Positions 18,106 to 27,415 of a stretch of 64,000 bases of DNA are shown here, one piece after another. The DNA lies in NCBI GenBank assembly GCA_026932145.1, contig JAIXKT010000046.1, positions 10,602-74,601 of the forward strand. Direction: 5' to 3'. The notes under the pieces were generated by a model. The model saw only the letters and a list, made by a program, of their open reading frames with translations, was not told where the DNA came from and did not search any database. The number at the start of each line of letters is the position of its first letter. The first letter of the stretch is position 1. Origin of the DNA: Bacteroidia bacterium (GTDB lineage Bacteria; Bacteroidota; Bacteroidia; J057; JAIXKT01). The translations under genes were made by a program, and so were the position numbers.

Positions 18106-19002
18106 TTAGGCTGTACGTTTTGAAATCGGAGAAGATTCTTTATTGAGGAAGTTAATTACTGCTTGGTTGAATATAGCCGGATGTTCCATATTCGCTAAAT
18201 GCCCTGCTTTAGGAATCATAAGTAGTTCAGCATTAGGTATTTTATCAATTCCTGTACGCATAATGGAGTTTGTACTAACCCGCCTGAATAACCGGTTGGG
18301 AATATACCTATCCTCTTCGCCGGCGATTATCAATGTAGGTTGAGTAATTTTAAATAATAGATGATGAACCGGCTCATTCAGCATTGCAGCTACTGAATCT
18401 CCAAAAACCTGCATTAATTGATGCCTCTTTTTATGCTCCATCTGATGTTCATAGTAACGTAATATCCAATTATAGTCATCCGTCCATTGATAAAAATTAT
18501 CTTGAATAAACGTTTTTAAGGATGTTCCGGATAAATAACGCAAAAAAGAGGGGATTATAAACGTTCGTAATGTAAGCGACTGCATCGTATTAAATATCTC
18601 AAAACCTGCGGGAGAGCATAATAATAGATGTGATACTTTATTTAGATGCTTCAGTGCGTAGTGAATAGCTATTTGTGCCCCCATAGAATGGCCTACTAAG
18701 GCCACTTTTTTAATCCCAAGTGCTTGTATTAAGCTATCAAGTGTTTTAGCATAAGCTTCAAGGGAATAACTATCTGCTGTAAATGGTGCAGACTGTCCGT
18801 GTCCCGGTAAATCTACGGCAATCACCCGAAATCCGGAATCTGAAATTTCATGGATGGAACTCCTCCATAGCAATTTATTACCGGCAAGGCCGTGTATCAA
18901 AATAACAGAAATCTCTCCGGTGCCAAAATCCAAATAACTCAGCTCTGTATTTCCAAGATGAATTTTTTGCGATTCTCGTAGTAATGCGATAGAACTTACC
19001 AT
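18106..19002 (-). CDS. Alpha/beta-fold hydrolase
   Basis: A ~298-residue serine hydrolase of the alpha/beta fold; the substrate is unknown. Start ATG 19002 is preferred over a TTG two codons upstream. Visible are the oxyanion region VILIHGLAGNKLLWR, VDLPGHGQSAPF, the nucleophile elbow GHSMG (about Ser113), the acid in IIAGEEDRYIPN, and the catalytic His in PKAGHLANMEHPAIFNQA. A lid of helices lies between residues ~140 and 215. No signal peptide, so probably cytoplasmic. Its neighbours (RND adaptor downstream, rplT upstream) give no clue to its role. Family members include esterases, epoxide hydrolases and C-C hydrolases. Confidence 0.88.
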   Translation of the reverse strand: MVSSIALLRESQKIHLGNTELSYLDFGTGEISVILIHGLAGNKLLWRSSIHEISDSGFRVIAVDLPGHGQSAPFTADSYSLEAYAKTLDSLIQALGIKKVALVGHSMGAQIAIHYALKHLNKVSHLLLCSPAGFEIFNTMQSLTLRTFIIPSFLRYLSGTSLKTFIQDNFYQWTDDYNWILRYYEHQMEHKKRHQLMQVFGDSVAAMLNEPVHHLLFKITQPTLIIAGEEDRYIPNRLFRRVSTNSIMRTGIDKIPNAELLMIPKAGHLANMEHPAIFNQAVINFLNKESSPISKRTA

Positions 19003-19062
19003 ACACAAAAGGTAAAAAAGTAAATTTATTTTAGGGAAATCAAATAAGATTTTTATTCAAAA

Positions 19063-19098
19063 AACTACACCAACTTTATGGGGATAAAGTTGGTGTAG
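19063..19098 (-). terminator. Rho-independent terminator of thrS-infC-rpmI-rplT
   Basis: Perfect 14-bp stem CTACACCAACTTTA / TAAAGTTGGTGTAG with a 6-base loop, followed on the minus strand by TTTTTT. It lies 20 bases after the rplT stop. Confidence 0.9.
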
Positions 19099-19117
19099 AG
19101 AAAGTTATGGTTGCAAA

Positions 19118-19459
19118 TTATCTTACTTGGCTAACGACTTTTTCAAAAGCCTGCGGGTGGTTCATGGCTAAATCTGCCAGTACCTTTCTGTTTAAGGTAA
19201 CTCCTGCTTTATTGAGTAGGTTAATAAGTTGGGAGTAGCTTAGTCCGTGCTGGCGTGCGGCGGCGTTAATACGCATAATCCAGAGGGAACGAAACTCACG
19301 TTTACGGACACGTCTATCTCGGTAAGCGTATAACCAACCTTTTTCTACTTGGTTTTTAGCAACTGTCCAGACATTTTTTTTACGGCCAAAATAGCCTTTG
19401 GCAAACTTTAATATTTTCTTGCGGCGTGCACGGGACGCTACCGAATTTACTGATCTCAT
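19118..19459 (-). CDS. rplT: 50S ribosomal protein L20
   Basis: L20, 113 residues, an early-assembly large-subunit protein. Begins [20 protein letters not shown], followed by [10 protein letters not shown] and the [18 protein letters not shown] region, all diagnostic. Last gene of the thrS-infC-rpmI-rplT operon; in many bacteria L20 represses this operon by binding its mRNA. The 33 bases between rpmI and rplT hold no obvious L20-binding structure. Confidence 0.97.
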   Translation of the reverse strand: MRSVNSVASRARRKKILKFAKGYFGRKKNVWTVAKNQVEKGWLYAYRDRRVRKREFRSLWIMRINAAARQHGLSYSQLINLLNKAGVTLNRKVLADLAMNHPQAFEKVVSQVR

Positions 19460-19492
19460 CTCTTTTTAATAAGTATTTTGTTAGGCAAAAGA

Positions 19493-19681
19493 TTAAAGTA
19501 AAGCTAATACGCGCTTGTGGTCACTTGGGTGAATTGTAGAAAACTTCCCTAAGGCGCGTTTTCTCTGGGTAGATTTTTTGGTTAAGATGTGCCGCATATA
19601 AGCATGCTTACGCTTGATTTTTCCTGACGCGGTTAGTTTAAAACGCTTAGAGGCGCCAGAATTGGTTTTTCCTTTTGGCAT
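19493..19681 (-). CDS. rpmI: 50S ribosomal protein L35
   Basis: L35, 62 residues, a small basic protein: [20 protein letters not shown], then [20 protein letters not shown]. Usual length and usual place between infC and rplT. Confidence 0.96.
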   Translation of the reverse strand: MPKGKTNSGASKRFKLTASGKIKRKHAYMRHILTKKSTQRKRALGKFSTIHPSDHKRVLALL

Positions 19682-19716
19682 ATAATTTTATGTAAAACAG
19701 GGCGCAAAATTACAAA

Positions 19717-20262
19717 TTATTTCTTAGGTGAAAGAATAAGATGCATTCTTTTTCCTTCCATTTTTGGGGGAAATTCTACTTTGGCAATATCTTCCAAGGC
19801 ACTGGCAAATTGATTCAGCATTTCTTCGCCGCGGTGTCTATACACAATACTTCGTCCCATAAAAACAACCATAGCTTTTACTTTGTTTCCTTCCGCAAAA
19901 AACTTACGGGCGTGAGACAATTTAAAGTTAAAATCATGCTCATCGGTATTTGGGCTAAAACGAATTTCTTTCAGGATAACCTCATGCTGTTTTGATTTAT
20001 TTTCTTTTTCTCGCTTTTTAAGATCATACTTAAACTTTGAGTAGTCAATAATTCTACAAACGGGAGGGTTTGCATTTGCCGTAATTTCTACTAAGTCGCT
20101 ATCGGCTTCTTCTGCCCAAGCTAATGCTTGTTTAATGGGGAAAATCCCATTTTGGTCAGGGTTTGTACTTCCGACAATACGCACCATATCAGATAAGATT
20201 CCATCATTAATCCGGTGCTTAATCGTTTCTTCTACTTTTCTTTTGTTGTTATTAGGTTGCAT
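19717..20262 (-). CDS. infC: Translation initiation factor IF-3
   Basis: IF-3, 181 residues, keeps ribosomal subunits apart and checks the start codon. The N-terminal domain has VRIVGSTNPDQNGIFPIKQA and PPVCRIIDYSKFKYDLKKRE. The C-terminal domain has KEIRFSPNTDEHDFNFKLSH, VMVFMGRSIVYRHRGEEML and the terminal LILSPKK. The gene starts with ATG (20262) rather than the rare codon known from enterobacteria, so that autoregulatory device is absent. It lies 15 bases after thrS in the usual operon. Confidence 0.97.
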   Translation of the reverse strand: MQPNNNKRKVEETIKHRINDGILSDMVRIVGSTNPDQNGIFPIKQALAWAEEADSDLVEITANANPPVCRIIDYSKFKYDLKKREKENKSKQHEVILKEIRFSPNTDEHDFNFKLSHARKFFAEGNKVKAMVVFMGRSIVYRHRGEEMLNQFASALEDIAKVEFPPKMEGKRMHLILSPKK

Positions 20263-20277
20263 TCAACGCAGTGTGGT

Positions 20278-22242
20278 TCAGATTATTGTTTGTTGTATTT
20301 GTATGTTCATTGATTCGTGTACCCATGCAGTAAATTGTTGTAAAAATTCGGCTATAGAGAGTGTTCCAAGGTCTCCGGTGCCACGTTTTCTGACACTAAT
20401 GGTGTTAGATTCTAATTCTTTTTCGCCTAAAATAATCATTATTGGGTATTTAGATAATTCTGCATCTCGTATTTTCCGCCCGATTTTTTCGCTTCGGGGA
20501 TCCACTGTTGCGCGAATATCTTGTAGGGATAGTTTTTTTTGTATTTCATCGGCGTAGTCATTAAATTTATCGCTGATGGGCAGTATTGCTACTTGGTCTG
20601 GTGTGAGCCATAGGGGAAAATTTCCGGCACAGTGTTCTATCAAAACGGCGATAAATCGTTCCATAGAGCCGAATGGTGCTCGGTGAAGCATTACCGGACG
20701 GTGCTTTTTGTTGTCGGCTCCGGTATATTCGAGGTCAAAGCGTTCCGGTAGGTTGTAATCTACTTGAATGGTGCCTAATTGCCATTTTCTGCCAAGTGCA
20801 TCTCGCACCATAAAGTCTAATTTTGGGCCATAAAAAGCAGCTTCTCCAACTTCAATGGTTGTAATGAGTCCTTTTTCCTGAGCAGACTCTATGATTGCTT
20901 GTCCGGCTAAGTTCCAGTTTTCTTCGCTACCGATATATTTTTCGGTATTATTTGGGTCTCTTAGGGAGATTTGGGCAACATAATCTTGAAAGTTTAAGGA
21001 TTTAAAGACATATAGTACCAAATCTATGACTTTGCAAAATTCTTCCTTAACTTGGTCAGGCCGGCAAAAGATATGTGCATCATCTTGGGTAAAGCCCCTT
21101 ACTCTGGTTAGGCCGTGCAATTCGCCACTTTGCTCATAGCGATAAACGGTTCCAAATTCAGCTAATCGAAGGGGTAAGTCTTTGTAGGAACGGGGTTGGG
21201 CTTTGTAGATTTCGCAGTGGTGCGGGCAATTCATGGGTTTTAGGAAAAACTCCTCTCCCTCTTGTGGTGTTCGGATAGGCTGAAAAGAATCTTTTCCGTA
21301 TTTTTCGTAGTGCCCGGAAACGATATACAGTTTTTTATTTCCGATGTGCGGTGTTATCACAGGTAGATAACCGGCTTTTTGTTGTGCTTGGCGCATGAAT
21401 TGCTCCAATCTTTCACGCAATTGGGCTCCTTTGGGTAACCATAATGGTAAACCTAAGCCAACATTTTCAGAAAAGTAGAATAAGCCAAGTTCTTTTCCCA
21501 GTTTACGGTGGTCGCGTTTTTTGGCTTCTTCAAAGCGGGTTATGAACTCTGTTAGTTCTTTTTTTTGTGGAAAAGAAATCGCATAAACACGGGTCATCAT
21601 GTTGTTTTTTTCGTTTCCACGCCAATAAGCGCCTGCAACATTCAGTAGCTTTACAGCTTTAATAATCTGAGAATTAGGAAGATGTGGCCCTCTACAAAGG
21701 TCAGTAAAATGTCCTGACTCATAAAAGGTGATTTGGCCGTCTTCAAGCCCGTCAATAAGTTCTAATTTGTAAGGGTCTTCTTTTTGGGTAAAGTATTCAA
21801 TAGCCTCTCTTTTAGAAACACTTTTTCTGGTAAATACCTCATTACTTGAAGCTAATTCTAAAAATAACTGTTCTACTTTGGGAAAGTCTTCTTGAGAAAA
21901 GGAATGGTTTTTAAAGTCAATATCGTAGTAAAAGCCTTGCTCTATGGAGGGTCCAATCCCTAATTTAATTCCGGGGTATAATTTTTCGAGTGCTTCTGCC
22001 ATGATGTGGGCTGAAGAGTGCCAAAAGGTTGATTTACCTCCGGTGTCGTTCCAAGTAAGTAATTTTAAAGAACCATTTTGGGTCAGGGGTAAAGAGGCAT
22101 CAATAACGGTATTGTTATATTCAGCGGCTAATACATTTCTGGCTAATCCTTCGCTAATGCTTTTTGCTATTTCCAACGAAGTAATGCCTTTGGGGTATTG
22201 TTTTACGGTGTTGTCCGGTAAAGTTATGGAGATTTGAATCAT
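20278..22242 (-). CDS. thrS: Threonyl-tRNA synthetase
   Basis: Charges tRNA-Thr. The 654 residues contain an N-terminal TGS domain ([20 protein letters not shown]), the second additional (editing) domain with the [17 protein letters not shown] and CRGPHLPN motifs, the class II catalytic core ([13 protein letters not shown] with zinc-binding Cys/His, and [17 protein letters not shown], motif 2), and the C-terminal anticodon-binding domain. First gene of thrS-infC-rpmI-rplT. A promoter ends only about 17 bases before the start, so the leader is too short for a T-box or a thrS-type operator. Confidence 0.97.
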   Translation of the reverse strand: MIQISITLPDNTVKQYPKGITSLEIAKSISEGLARNVLAAEYNNTVIDASLPLTQNGSLKLLTWNDTGGKSTFWHSSAHIMAEALEKLYPGIKLGIGPSIEQGFYYDIDFKNHSFSQEDFPKVEQLFLELASSNEVFTRKSVSKREAIEYFTQKEDPYKLELIDGLEDGQITFYESGHFTDLCRGPHLPNSQIIKAVKLLNVAGAYWRGNEKNNMMTRVYAISFPQKKELTEFITRFEEAKKRDHRKLGKELGLFYFSENVGLGLPLWLPKGAQLRERLEQFMRQAQQKAGYLPVITPHIGNKKLYIVSGHYEKYGKDSFQPIRTPQEGEEFFLKPMNCPHHCEIYKAQPRSYKDLPLRLAEFGTVYRYEQSGELHGLTRVRGFTQDDAHIFCRPDQVKEEFCKVIDLVLYVFKSLNFQDYVAQISLRDPNNTEKYIGSEENWNLAGQAIIESAQEKGLITTIEVGEAAFYGPKLDFMVRDALGRKWQLGTIQVDYNLPERFDLEYTGADNKKHRPVMLHRAPFGSMERFIAVLIEHCAGNFPLWLTPDQVAILPISDKFNDYADEIQKKLSLQDIRATVDPRSEKIGRKIRDAELSKYPIMIILGEKELESNTISVRKRGTGDLGTLSIAEFLQQFTAWVHESMNIQIQQTII

Positions 22243-22258
22243 TCAATCATTCAAGCCA

Positions 22259-22289
22259 CAAATATACAAAACTCAATGATAACTACGAA
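22259..22289 (-). promoter_or_regulatory. Promoter of the thrS-infC-rpmI-rplT operon
   Basis: On the minus strand TTCG (22286-22289), 19 bases, then TATATTTG (22259-22266). This fits the Bacteroidota pattern TTTG-N19-TAnnTTTG with one mismatch in the -33 box. Transcription would start about 10-12 bases before the thrS ATG. Confidence 0.55.
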
Positions 22290-22411
22290 TATATTTGTAG
22301 GTAGTAATATTTTTTCAAGATATTAGCTTAATTTTATTTTGGCTTATACCTTTTACTTCGTAGGTGTTTTTCTTTACAAGAGAAAGGGCAGAACATCTAA
22401 AATATAAAAAG

Positions 22412-22445
22412 CTAAGAGCCTTTATGTGATTTTAAAGGCTCTTAG
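22412..22445 (-). terminator. Terminator after the SPOR-domain outer membrane protein gene
   Basis: Perfect 13-bp stem CTAAGAGCCTTTA / TAAAGGCTCTTAG with an 8-base loop; on the minus strand it is followed by CTTTTTATATTTT. It lies 27 bases after the stop at 22472. Confidence 0.85.
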
Positions 22446-22471
22446 TTGCAGTTATATTTTAGTGTTGAATC

Positions 22472-23938
22472 TTAGTGGGCAAAAAGCCATGCGTCGTTAT
22501 CTACTGTTTCTCTGATTTTCTTGAGTTCTTCAAGGCATTTTTCACGTGAACGATATTCGTGGAAAGTAACGCGGTATAGACCTGCTGCTTCAAAATAAAG
22601 TACTTTTGAAGATAATCCTAATTTATTGACTTTTTTGCTGAATCTAACGGCATTGTATTTTTTGACAAAAGATCCGCCGATTATGTAAAACGTTGAGTCA
22701 TTGGGGCCAACGGTTTCGTTTAAATCTATTTTGTAGATTGGGTAGTTGTCAAGGTCTGCGTTACCGGAATCTTCTTTACGGTTCTTTTTGTGTTTATCTT
22801 TTATTTTCTCTGTGGTATTTGAGGGATTGTTTTTGTACTTAGCGTTTTTGGGGTCGTTGATGATGTTACGGGTGGTAGAAACTTCATCAGGGTTTAAGCG
22901 GCTTTCATCTGAGTCTTTAACATACTTTCCATCTAAATTTGGGGTTTCATTATTTTTTTCGTAAGGGCAGCCGTTATTTTCAATTGGGCCGGGTATTCCG
23001 GGGCATTTATCTACATCATCTTTGAGGCCGTCATAGTCTGTGTCCATAGTTACTCCTTTGGTATCTACCCGAACTCCCTCCGGTGTATTTGGCTCTTGGT
23101 CTAACTCGTCAATAACACCGTCTCTATCAGAATCCAACAAACGAGTTTCCATAGACAATAACTTTGACTCTGATGATTTTATTTTATCTTTGAGAACTTG
23201 CTCATAATCATACCATTCTAAATTTTCACTTCCTTTACCAAACTTATAAGATAGACCAACTAATACTGTTAAAAATCTATCCTGAAAGAAATTGCCATTT
23301 ACATCTGGCTGAAATCCATCTAAAATATCATTTTTGGTTAGGTAATAATCTCCTTGTAATGAAAGGTCGAAATGGCTACCTAAGAAAAATTTGATTCCGG
23401 CTCCAATGGGTAAAGCTAAAACAGTGGACTTGTTTGGCTGCGGATTTCTTACATTTGAAGTGCCTGTTTTTACGTCTGAAACATCATTAAACATTTGGCC
23501 TATACCCACCGAGATATACGGGCTAAAGCCCGGCAGAAATTGACGAAATCCGCCAACATTGTAGAATGAATAGACAACTCTTCCTGAATAAGCTATAAAG
23601 CTATTCTTAAACTCTCGTTTATACTTATCGCTATTAGATGAGTTCATCCAACTTTTTATACCCTCTAATTCGAGGCTAACGGCGTGGGTTAGTGCAAAAC
23701 GAAGTGATAAGCCAAATGCCGGACTAATGGAGGATTTCACATCTAAAAATGGAATAGTAGCTCCTACCTTAGGTGTTAAAGTCCAACGCTGAAATGTTGA
23801 GGACTTAGTTTCTTTGGCGGGAGTATCAACTGTCTTTGTTTCACCCCCCGTTTGTGCAAAACCGGAAGCACCCAAAAATAAGCCGGTTACCAACCAAGCT
23901 AATCTAATTCTGAAAAATCTGTTATAGTTGCTATACAT
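22472..23938 (-). CDS. Outer membrane beta-barrel protein with TSP3 repeats and a C-terminal SPOR-like domain
   Basis: A ~488-residue envelope protein. ATG 23938 is chosen because it opens a signal peptide (MYSNYNRFFRIRLAWLVTGL, then FLGASGFAQ). Residues ~45-245 form an OmpA-like 8-strand barrel (WTLTPKVGATIPFLDVKSS, then YISVGIGQMF). Next come two calcium-type thrombospondin-3 repeats (DSDRDGVIDELDQEPNTPEG and DTDYDGLKDDVDKCPGIPGP), an Asn/Lys-rich linker, and a final ~75 residues reading FYIIGGSFVKKYNAVRFSKK, then LYRVTFHEYRSREKCLEEL and AWLFAH. That tail matches SPOR domains, which bind denuded peptidoglycan. SPOR here replaces the OmpA domain usual in this architecture. Confidence 0.8.
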   Translation of the reverse strand: MYSNYNRFFRIRLAWLVTGLFLGASGFAQTGGETKTVDTPAKETKSSTFQRWTLTPKVGATIPFLDVKSSISPAFGLSLRFALTHAVSLELEGIKSWMNSSNSDKYKREFKNSFIAYSGRVVYSFYNVGGFRQFLPGFSPYISVGIGQMFNDVSDVKTGTSNVRNPQPNKSTVLALPIGAGIKFFLGSHFDLSLQGDYYLTKNDILDGFQPDVNGNFFQDRFLTVLVGLSYKFGKGSENLEWYDYEQVLKDKIKSSESKLLSMETRLLDSDRDGVIDELDQEPNTPEGVRVDTKGVTMDTDYDGLKDDVDKCPGIPGPIENNGCPYEKNNETPNLDGKYVKDSDESRLNPDEVSTTRNIINDPKNAKYKNNPSNTTEKIKDKHKKNRKEDSGNADLDNYPIYKIDLNETVGPNDSTFYIIGGSFVKKYNAVRFSKKVNKLGLSSKVLYFEAAGLYRVTFHEYRSREKCLEELKKIRETVDNDAWLFAH

Positions 23939-24021
23939 AATTCTACTAAAAAAAATCCGTCTGCAAGTTACTGGTAGTTTTTGGTTCTGTTTCCACAACA
24001 ATTCAACAAAATTCCCACACA

Positions 24022-25137
24022 TTAATGTTTCTTAAAAAACAAGAAATATACTATAATAGCGAGGATTATGACAAAAATTACCGTAATCGTTATTTTTATC
24101 CAAGATAATGGTTTTTCTCCGGTTATTTTTCCGGTTTGGCCATTTACCACAACTTGAAAGACCTTATCATTATAGCGATATGCTGAAACATATATGGGGA
24201 GTAAGATGTGTTTAAAGGTAATACTGTGTTTATGGGTTTGGACGTTAAGGTCTTTGTGGGTATCTCCGGGTACTTGAGTTGCGCATTGCTGATAAATATA
24301 ATCGTTCATGATTTTCTCTGCTCTTTCAAACCCTTGTTTTACATCAACAGAATATAGTTCTGATTCCCAACCTGTTATGAATTTTGGATCATAATCTACT
24401 ACTTTTTTTAAATCAAACGGATAGATGTTTTGAACACGGGCTTGGGTGATTCCTTTGGAGGCGATTACGGTTACATCATCAAAGAAGTGGTCAAAATAGC
24501 CGGAAGCCGGTACCCAACGTATTTTTTGTACCTGCTGCTGTACTTTATTACCGTTTGCATCTGTTGTGGTTATCGTTTCATAATAATAATATCCGGCAAG
24601 GGCAGTCCAAGAAGACTCTGTTTGTGCGTCATAAGTCCAAAAAGGGATATAAACTCCGGATATTTTTTCGGCTTGCGCTAAGTGTTGTAAATCATTGGGG
24701 TGAAACCAGCCTGTGCCAATCCATTCTTTAAATGCGGTGGCAGCACGGTCTTTGGTAATTGAAAAAGGTAAGATTCCAAAAGGTCTGATAACACGGTGCT
24801 CTTGTGCCTCCTCATTAACTTGGTGAGAACCACAGAATTTACAGTAAAAGGCTACCGTAGTTACATCTACTGCTGTTACGGAACCGCAACCTTTACAGGT
24901 AAAGTTCTTTTGGGCAATTCCAAAGTCCATTTCTGACGAGGAGAAATTAAGGGCTTCAGAAAAAGAACGCTCAACTACTTTATGTTGAGTTGTTTCAACA
25001 ATCTTTTCGTTCCCACAATGCCCGCAAACTAACTTGCCTTCTTTAGCGGAATATACCATCTGCGCCCCACAAGCTTCACACAGTATCTTTAATGTATTCT
25101 GTAGCTGATCCAATTTTCCTACATTTATCGCAGCCAA
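24022..25137 (-). CDS. Double zinc-ribbon protein with a C-terminal membrane helix
   Basis: A 371-residue protein of a family found in many bacteria (YdjG-like, often listed as zinc-ribbon or PriA-like by virtue of its fingers); its function is unknown. It has two zinc ribbons with paired knuckles, CEACG/CGHCG (about 19-42) and CKGCG/CKFCG (about 81-107). A conserved central region follows (GILPFSITKDRAATAFKEWI, GVYIPFWTYDAQTESSWTAL), then one C-terminal helix (ITITVIFVIILAIIVYFLFF) ending in KKH. The start is TTG at 25137: no ATG exists between the upstream stop and residue 27, and the first ribbon would be lost otherwise. Fingers probably face the cytoplasm. Confidence 0.85.
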   Translation of the reverse strand: MAAINVGKLDQLQNTLKILCEACGAQMVYSAKEGKLVCGHCGNEKIVETTQHKVVERSFSEALNFSSSEMDFGIAQKNFTCKGCGSVTAVDVTTVAFYCKFCGSHQVNEEAQEHRVIRPFGILPFSITKDRAATAFKEWIGTGWFHPNDLQHLAQAEKISGVYIPFWTYDAQTESSWTALAGYYYYETITTTDANGNKVQQQVQKIRWVPASGYFDHFFDDVTVIASKGITQARVQNIYPFDLKKVVDYDPKFITGWESELYSVDVKQGFERAEKIMNDYIYQQCATQVPGDTHKDLNVQTHKHSITFKHILLPIYVSAYRYNDKVFQVVVNGQTGKITGEKPLSWIKITITVIFVIILAIIVYFLFFKKH

Positions 25138-25483
25138 AATTACACTTTTTTACTTAATTCAATAGATATATTATGCAGGACAATGGCGTTTCTGGTGGCT
25201 ATTGTTAAAATATTTAGCGCTAATCATAAATATATAGTAGTTTTCTTTGGGTAAATATTTTCAGCATTTATTCAGAATTTAAGCTATATTTTTAAATCAT
25301 AACTATCTTATTATTAAAATATTAATTTTTATTGTCTTTATTTTAAAAGTCTATTTAAGTAGTATTTTGCTATTGATTAAATTACAAACGATCTAATTTT
25401 ATTGTATATGGTATAATTTTCAGCTAAAAGATACGGGTATTAATTAGAATTTACACTATTTTAGCGGCCAAAAATAATAACGC
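25138..25483. other. Intergenic region between divergent genes, no gene seen
   Basis: 346 very AT-rich bases between the minus-strand zinc-ribbon gene and the plus-strand lipoprotein gene. No RNA gene, repeat or credible reading frame is visible. It must hold promoters for both sides, but no clear TTTG-N19-TAnnTTTG was found. Confidence 0.5.
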
Positions 25484-26350
25484 ATGAATTTTCGCTCGCG
25501 AGCCTTTTTGTTTTCAGTAGGGTTGATGTTAATTGTTTTAAGTTCTTGCAAAAAAGAGCAGGAATTTTTACCGCCACCACCCGATACGCCTCCAAGTATT
25601 GAGCGGATTGCGCCAAGCCAACGTTCTCAGGCAGATACCGCCGGAAGCATCATAAAATTGAGCTACCAACTCTCTGATAATGAACAGATGAAAAAATGGT
25701 ATATAACCGAATACATTGATGGTCAGATGCCAAATACTATCTTGGAAGAACCCTTAGCCGGAACCAACACTGTTCGTTCTTTTGATTATACTATTCCGGC
25801 CACCGTCCCAGATTTAACCATCATCCGATTGGTAGCATATTTAGAAGACACTAAGAACCAGATAGATAGCGTTGAGTTTTATGCTATTAAAGATATGACA
25901 CGAGATACGACTCAGCCTTTTCGGTTACTTTCCTATACTGACCAGCGTATCTATAATAAGCTAAGTACCACTAACCGCAGTGCATATAATCTGCTTACTC
26001 GTACCAACATCGTAACCCAAAATCAAGCCAAAGACATCCAAGAAATAACTGATATTTCAGGAGAGTTTTTAGCAGCATTACGTTCACCTAATAACGGGCA
26101 GGATTCCGTATTTGTGGTTAGAACGGGAGCTACACTAAACTTTGATGACATAACCCACACCATTATGGCAGAAACTTATGCTGCCGGGCCGCACACCCAA
26201 GTAACACCTACACTACAGCCGGGAGATGTTATCGTGATGAAAATGTTCTATCAAGGAAAATATGCAGCTATTCGTATTAAAGAAATCGTAAATACCGGAA
26301 CTGCTGATAATGAGGATTATATCGTTTTTGATTACAAACGAACAGAATAG
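25484..26350 (+). CDS. Putative lipoprotein of unknown function
   Basis: A 288-residue lipoprotein. The signal peptide ends in LIVLSSCKKEQEF, with lipobox LSSC (Cys22), followed by a proline-rich spacer (LPPPPDTPPS). Residues ~38-145 look like an immunoglobulin/cadherin-like beta domain (SIIKLSYQLSDNEQMKKWYI; VPDLTIIRLVAYLEDTKNQI). The remainder has no recognised domain. It probably sits in the outer or inner membrane facing the periplasm or surface. The next gene, gmd, starts 50 bases downstream on the same strand, but a shared role is not evident. Confidence 0.75.
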   Translation: MNFRSRAFLFSVGLMLIVLSSCKKEQEFLPPPPDTPPSIERIAPSQRSQADTAGSIIKLSYQLSDNEQMKKWYITEYIDGQMPNTILEEPLAGTNTVRSFDYTIPATVPDLTIIRLVAYLEDTKNQIDSVEFYAIKDMTRDTTQPFRLLSYTDQRIYNKLSTTNRSAYNLLTRTNIVTQNQAKDIQEITDISGEFLAALRSPNNGQDSVFVVRTGATLNFDDITHTIMAETYAAGPHTQVTPTLQPGDVIVMKMFYQGKYAAIRIKEIVNTGTADNEDYIVFDYKRTE

Positions 26351-26400
26351 CCTGTTTTTTTCAACCTTAGGGTGAAAAAAATTTTCGCTTATAACCATTT

Positions 26401-27411
26401 ATGAAAAAAGCACTTATCACCGGTATTACTGGTCAAGACGGCTCTTTTTTAACAGAATTATTATTAGAAAAAGGTTATGAGGTTCATGGTATTATTCGCC
26501 GAGCCAGTAACTTTAATACAGACAGGATAGATCATCTTTTTGGGAATCCACAACTTCAGTTGCACCATGGGGACATTACAGATAGCTCCAACCTAAATAA
26601 ACTCATGGTGCGGATTAAGCCTGATGAAATCTATAACTTGGCAGCCCAAAGTCATGTGCAGGTTAGTTTTGAAGTTCCTGAATACACAGCTCAAGTGGAC
26701 GCATTAGGTACACTCCGAATTGTGGATGCCCTGTTAAATCATGCTCCTCAAGCCAAATTTTATCAAGCCTCCACATCAGAGTTATATGGAAAAGTACAAG
26801 CTGTTCCCCAAAATGAAGATACCCCATTTTATCCCAGAAGTCCCTACGGCGTAGCTAAAATCTATGGCTTCTGGATAGTAAAAAACTATCGAGAAGCATA
26901 TAACCTATTTGCCTGCAACGGAATATTATTTAACCATGAATCTGAAAGACGTGGCAAAACGTTTGTTACCCGAAAAATCACTACTAATTTAGCAGAAATC
27001 GTTCATGGGAAAAGAGATACCGTAAAGTTAGGAAACCTAAATGCACAACGAGATTGGGGGTATGCCAAAGAATATGTAGCAGCTATGTGGTTAATGCTCC
27101 AGCAAGATACCCCGCAAGACCTCGTTATCGCTACCGGAAAAACCTATACAATTCGTACTTTTTGCGAAAAAGCTGCTGCTTTTTGTGGATTTGATATTGT
27201 CTGGGAAGGAGAAGGAATCCATGAAAAAGGAATAGACAAAAAAACAAACCGCATCATTTTTGAAGTAAGTCCCAAATATTTTCGCCCTACCGAAGTTGAT
27301 TTATTAGTAGGCGATGCCAGCCGTGCTAAAAAAGCTCTGGGCTGGGAAGCAACCACAAATATAGACCAACTGGTAGAAATTATGATGCGATATGATTTAG
27401 AAAACAGTTAA
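26401..27411 (+). CDS. gmd: GDP-mannose 4,6-dehydratase
   Basis: Converts GDP-D-mannose to GDP-4-keto-6-deoxy-D-mannose, the precursor of GDP-fucose, GDP-rhamnose and related surface sugars. Short-chain dehydrogenase fold: NADP-binding [10 protein letters not shown] at residues 7-16, then [19 protein letters not shown], the catalytic STSELYG segment and the Tyr/Lys pair in [10 protein letters not shown], and the substrate loop [16 protein letters not shown]. 336 residues, slightly shorter than the ~370 of enterobacterial Gmd. No fcl/GMER or glycosyltransferase lies next to it; instead a CoA-transferase gene starts 4 bases after the stop. Confidence 0.96.
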   Translation: MKKALITGITGQDGSFLTELLLEKGYEVHGIIRRASNFNTDRIDHLFGNPQLQLHHGDITDSSNLNKLMVRIKPDEIYNLAAQSHVQVSFEVPEYTAQVDALGTLRIVDALLNHAPQAKFYQASTSELYGKVQAVPQNEDTPFYPRSPYGVAKIYGFWIVKNYREAYNLFACNGILFNHESERRGKTFVTRKITTNLAEIVHGKRDTVKLGNLNAQRDWGYAKEYVAAMWLMLQQDTPQDLVIATGKTYTIRTFCEKAAAFCGFDIVWEGEGIHEKGIDKKTNRIIFEVSPKYFRPTEVDLLVGDASRAKKALGWEATTNIDQLVEIMMRYDLENS

Positions 27412-27415
27412 AGTA

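Noticed and set aside
20263-20300. Possible rare start codon or thrS/infC autoregulation as in enterobacteria
   Set aside because: infC starts with ATG and the thrS leader is only about a dozen bases.
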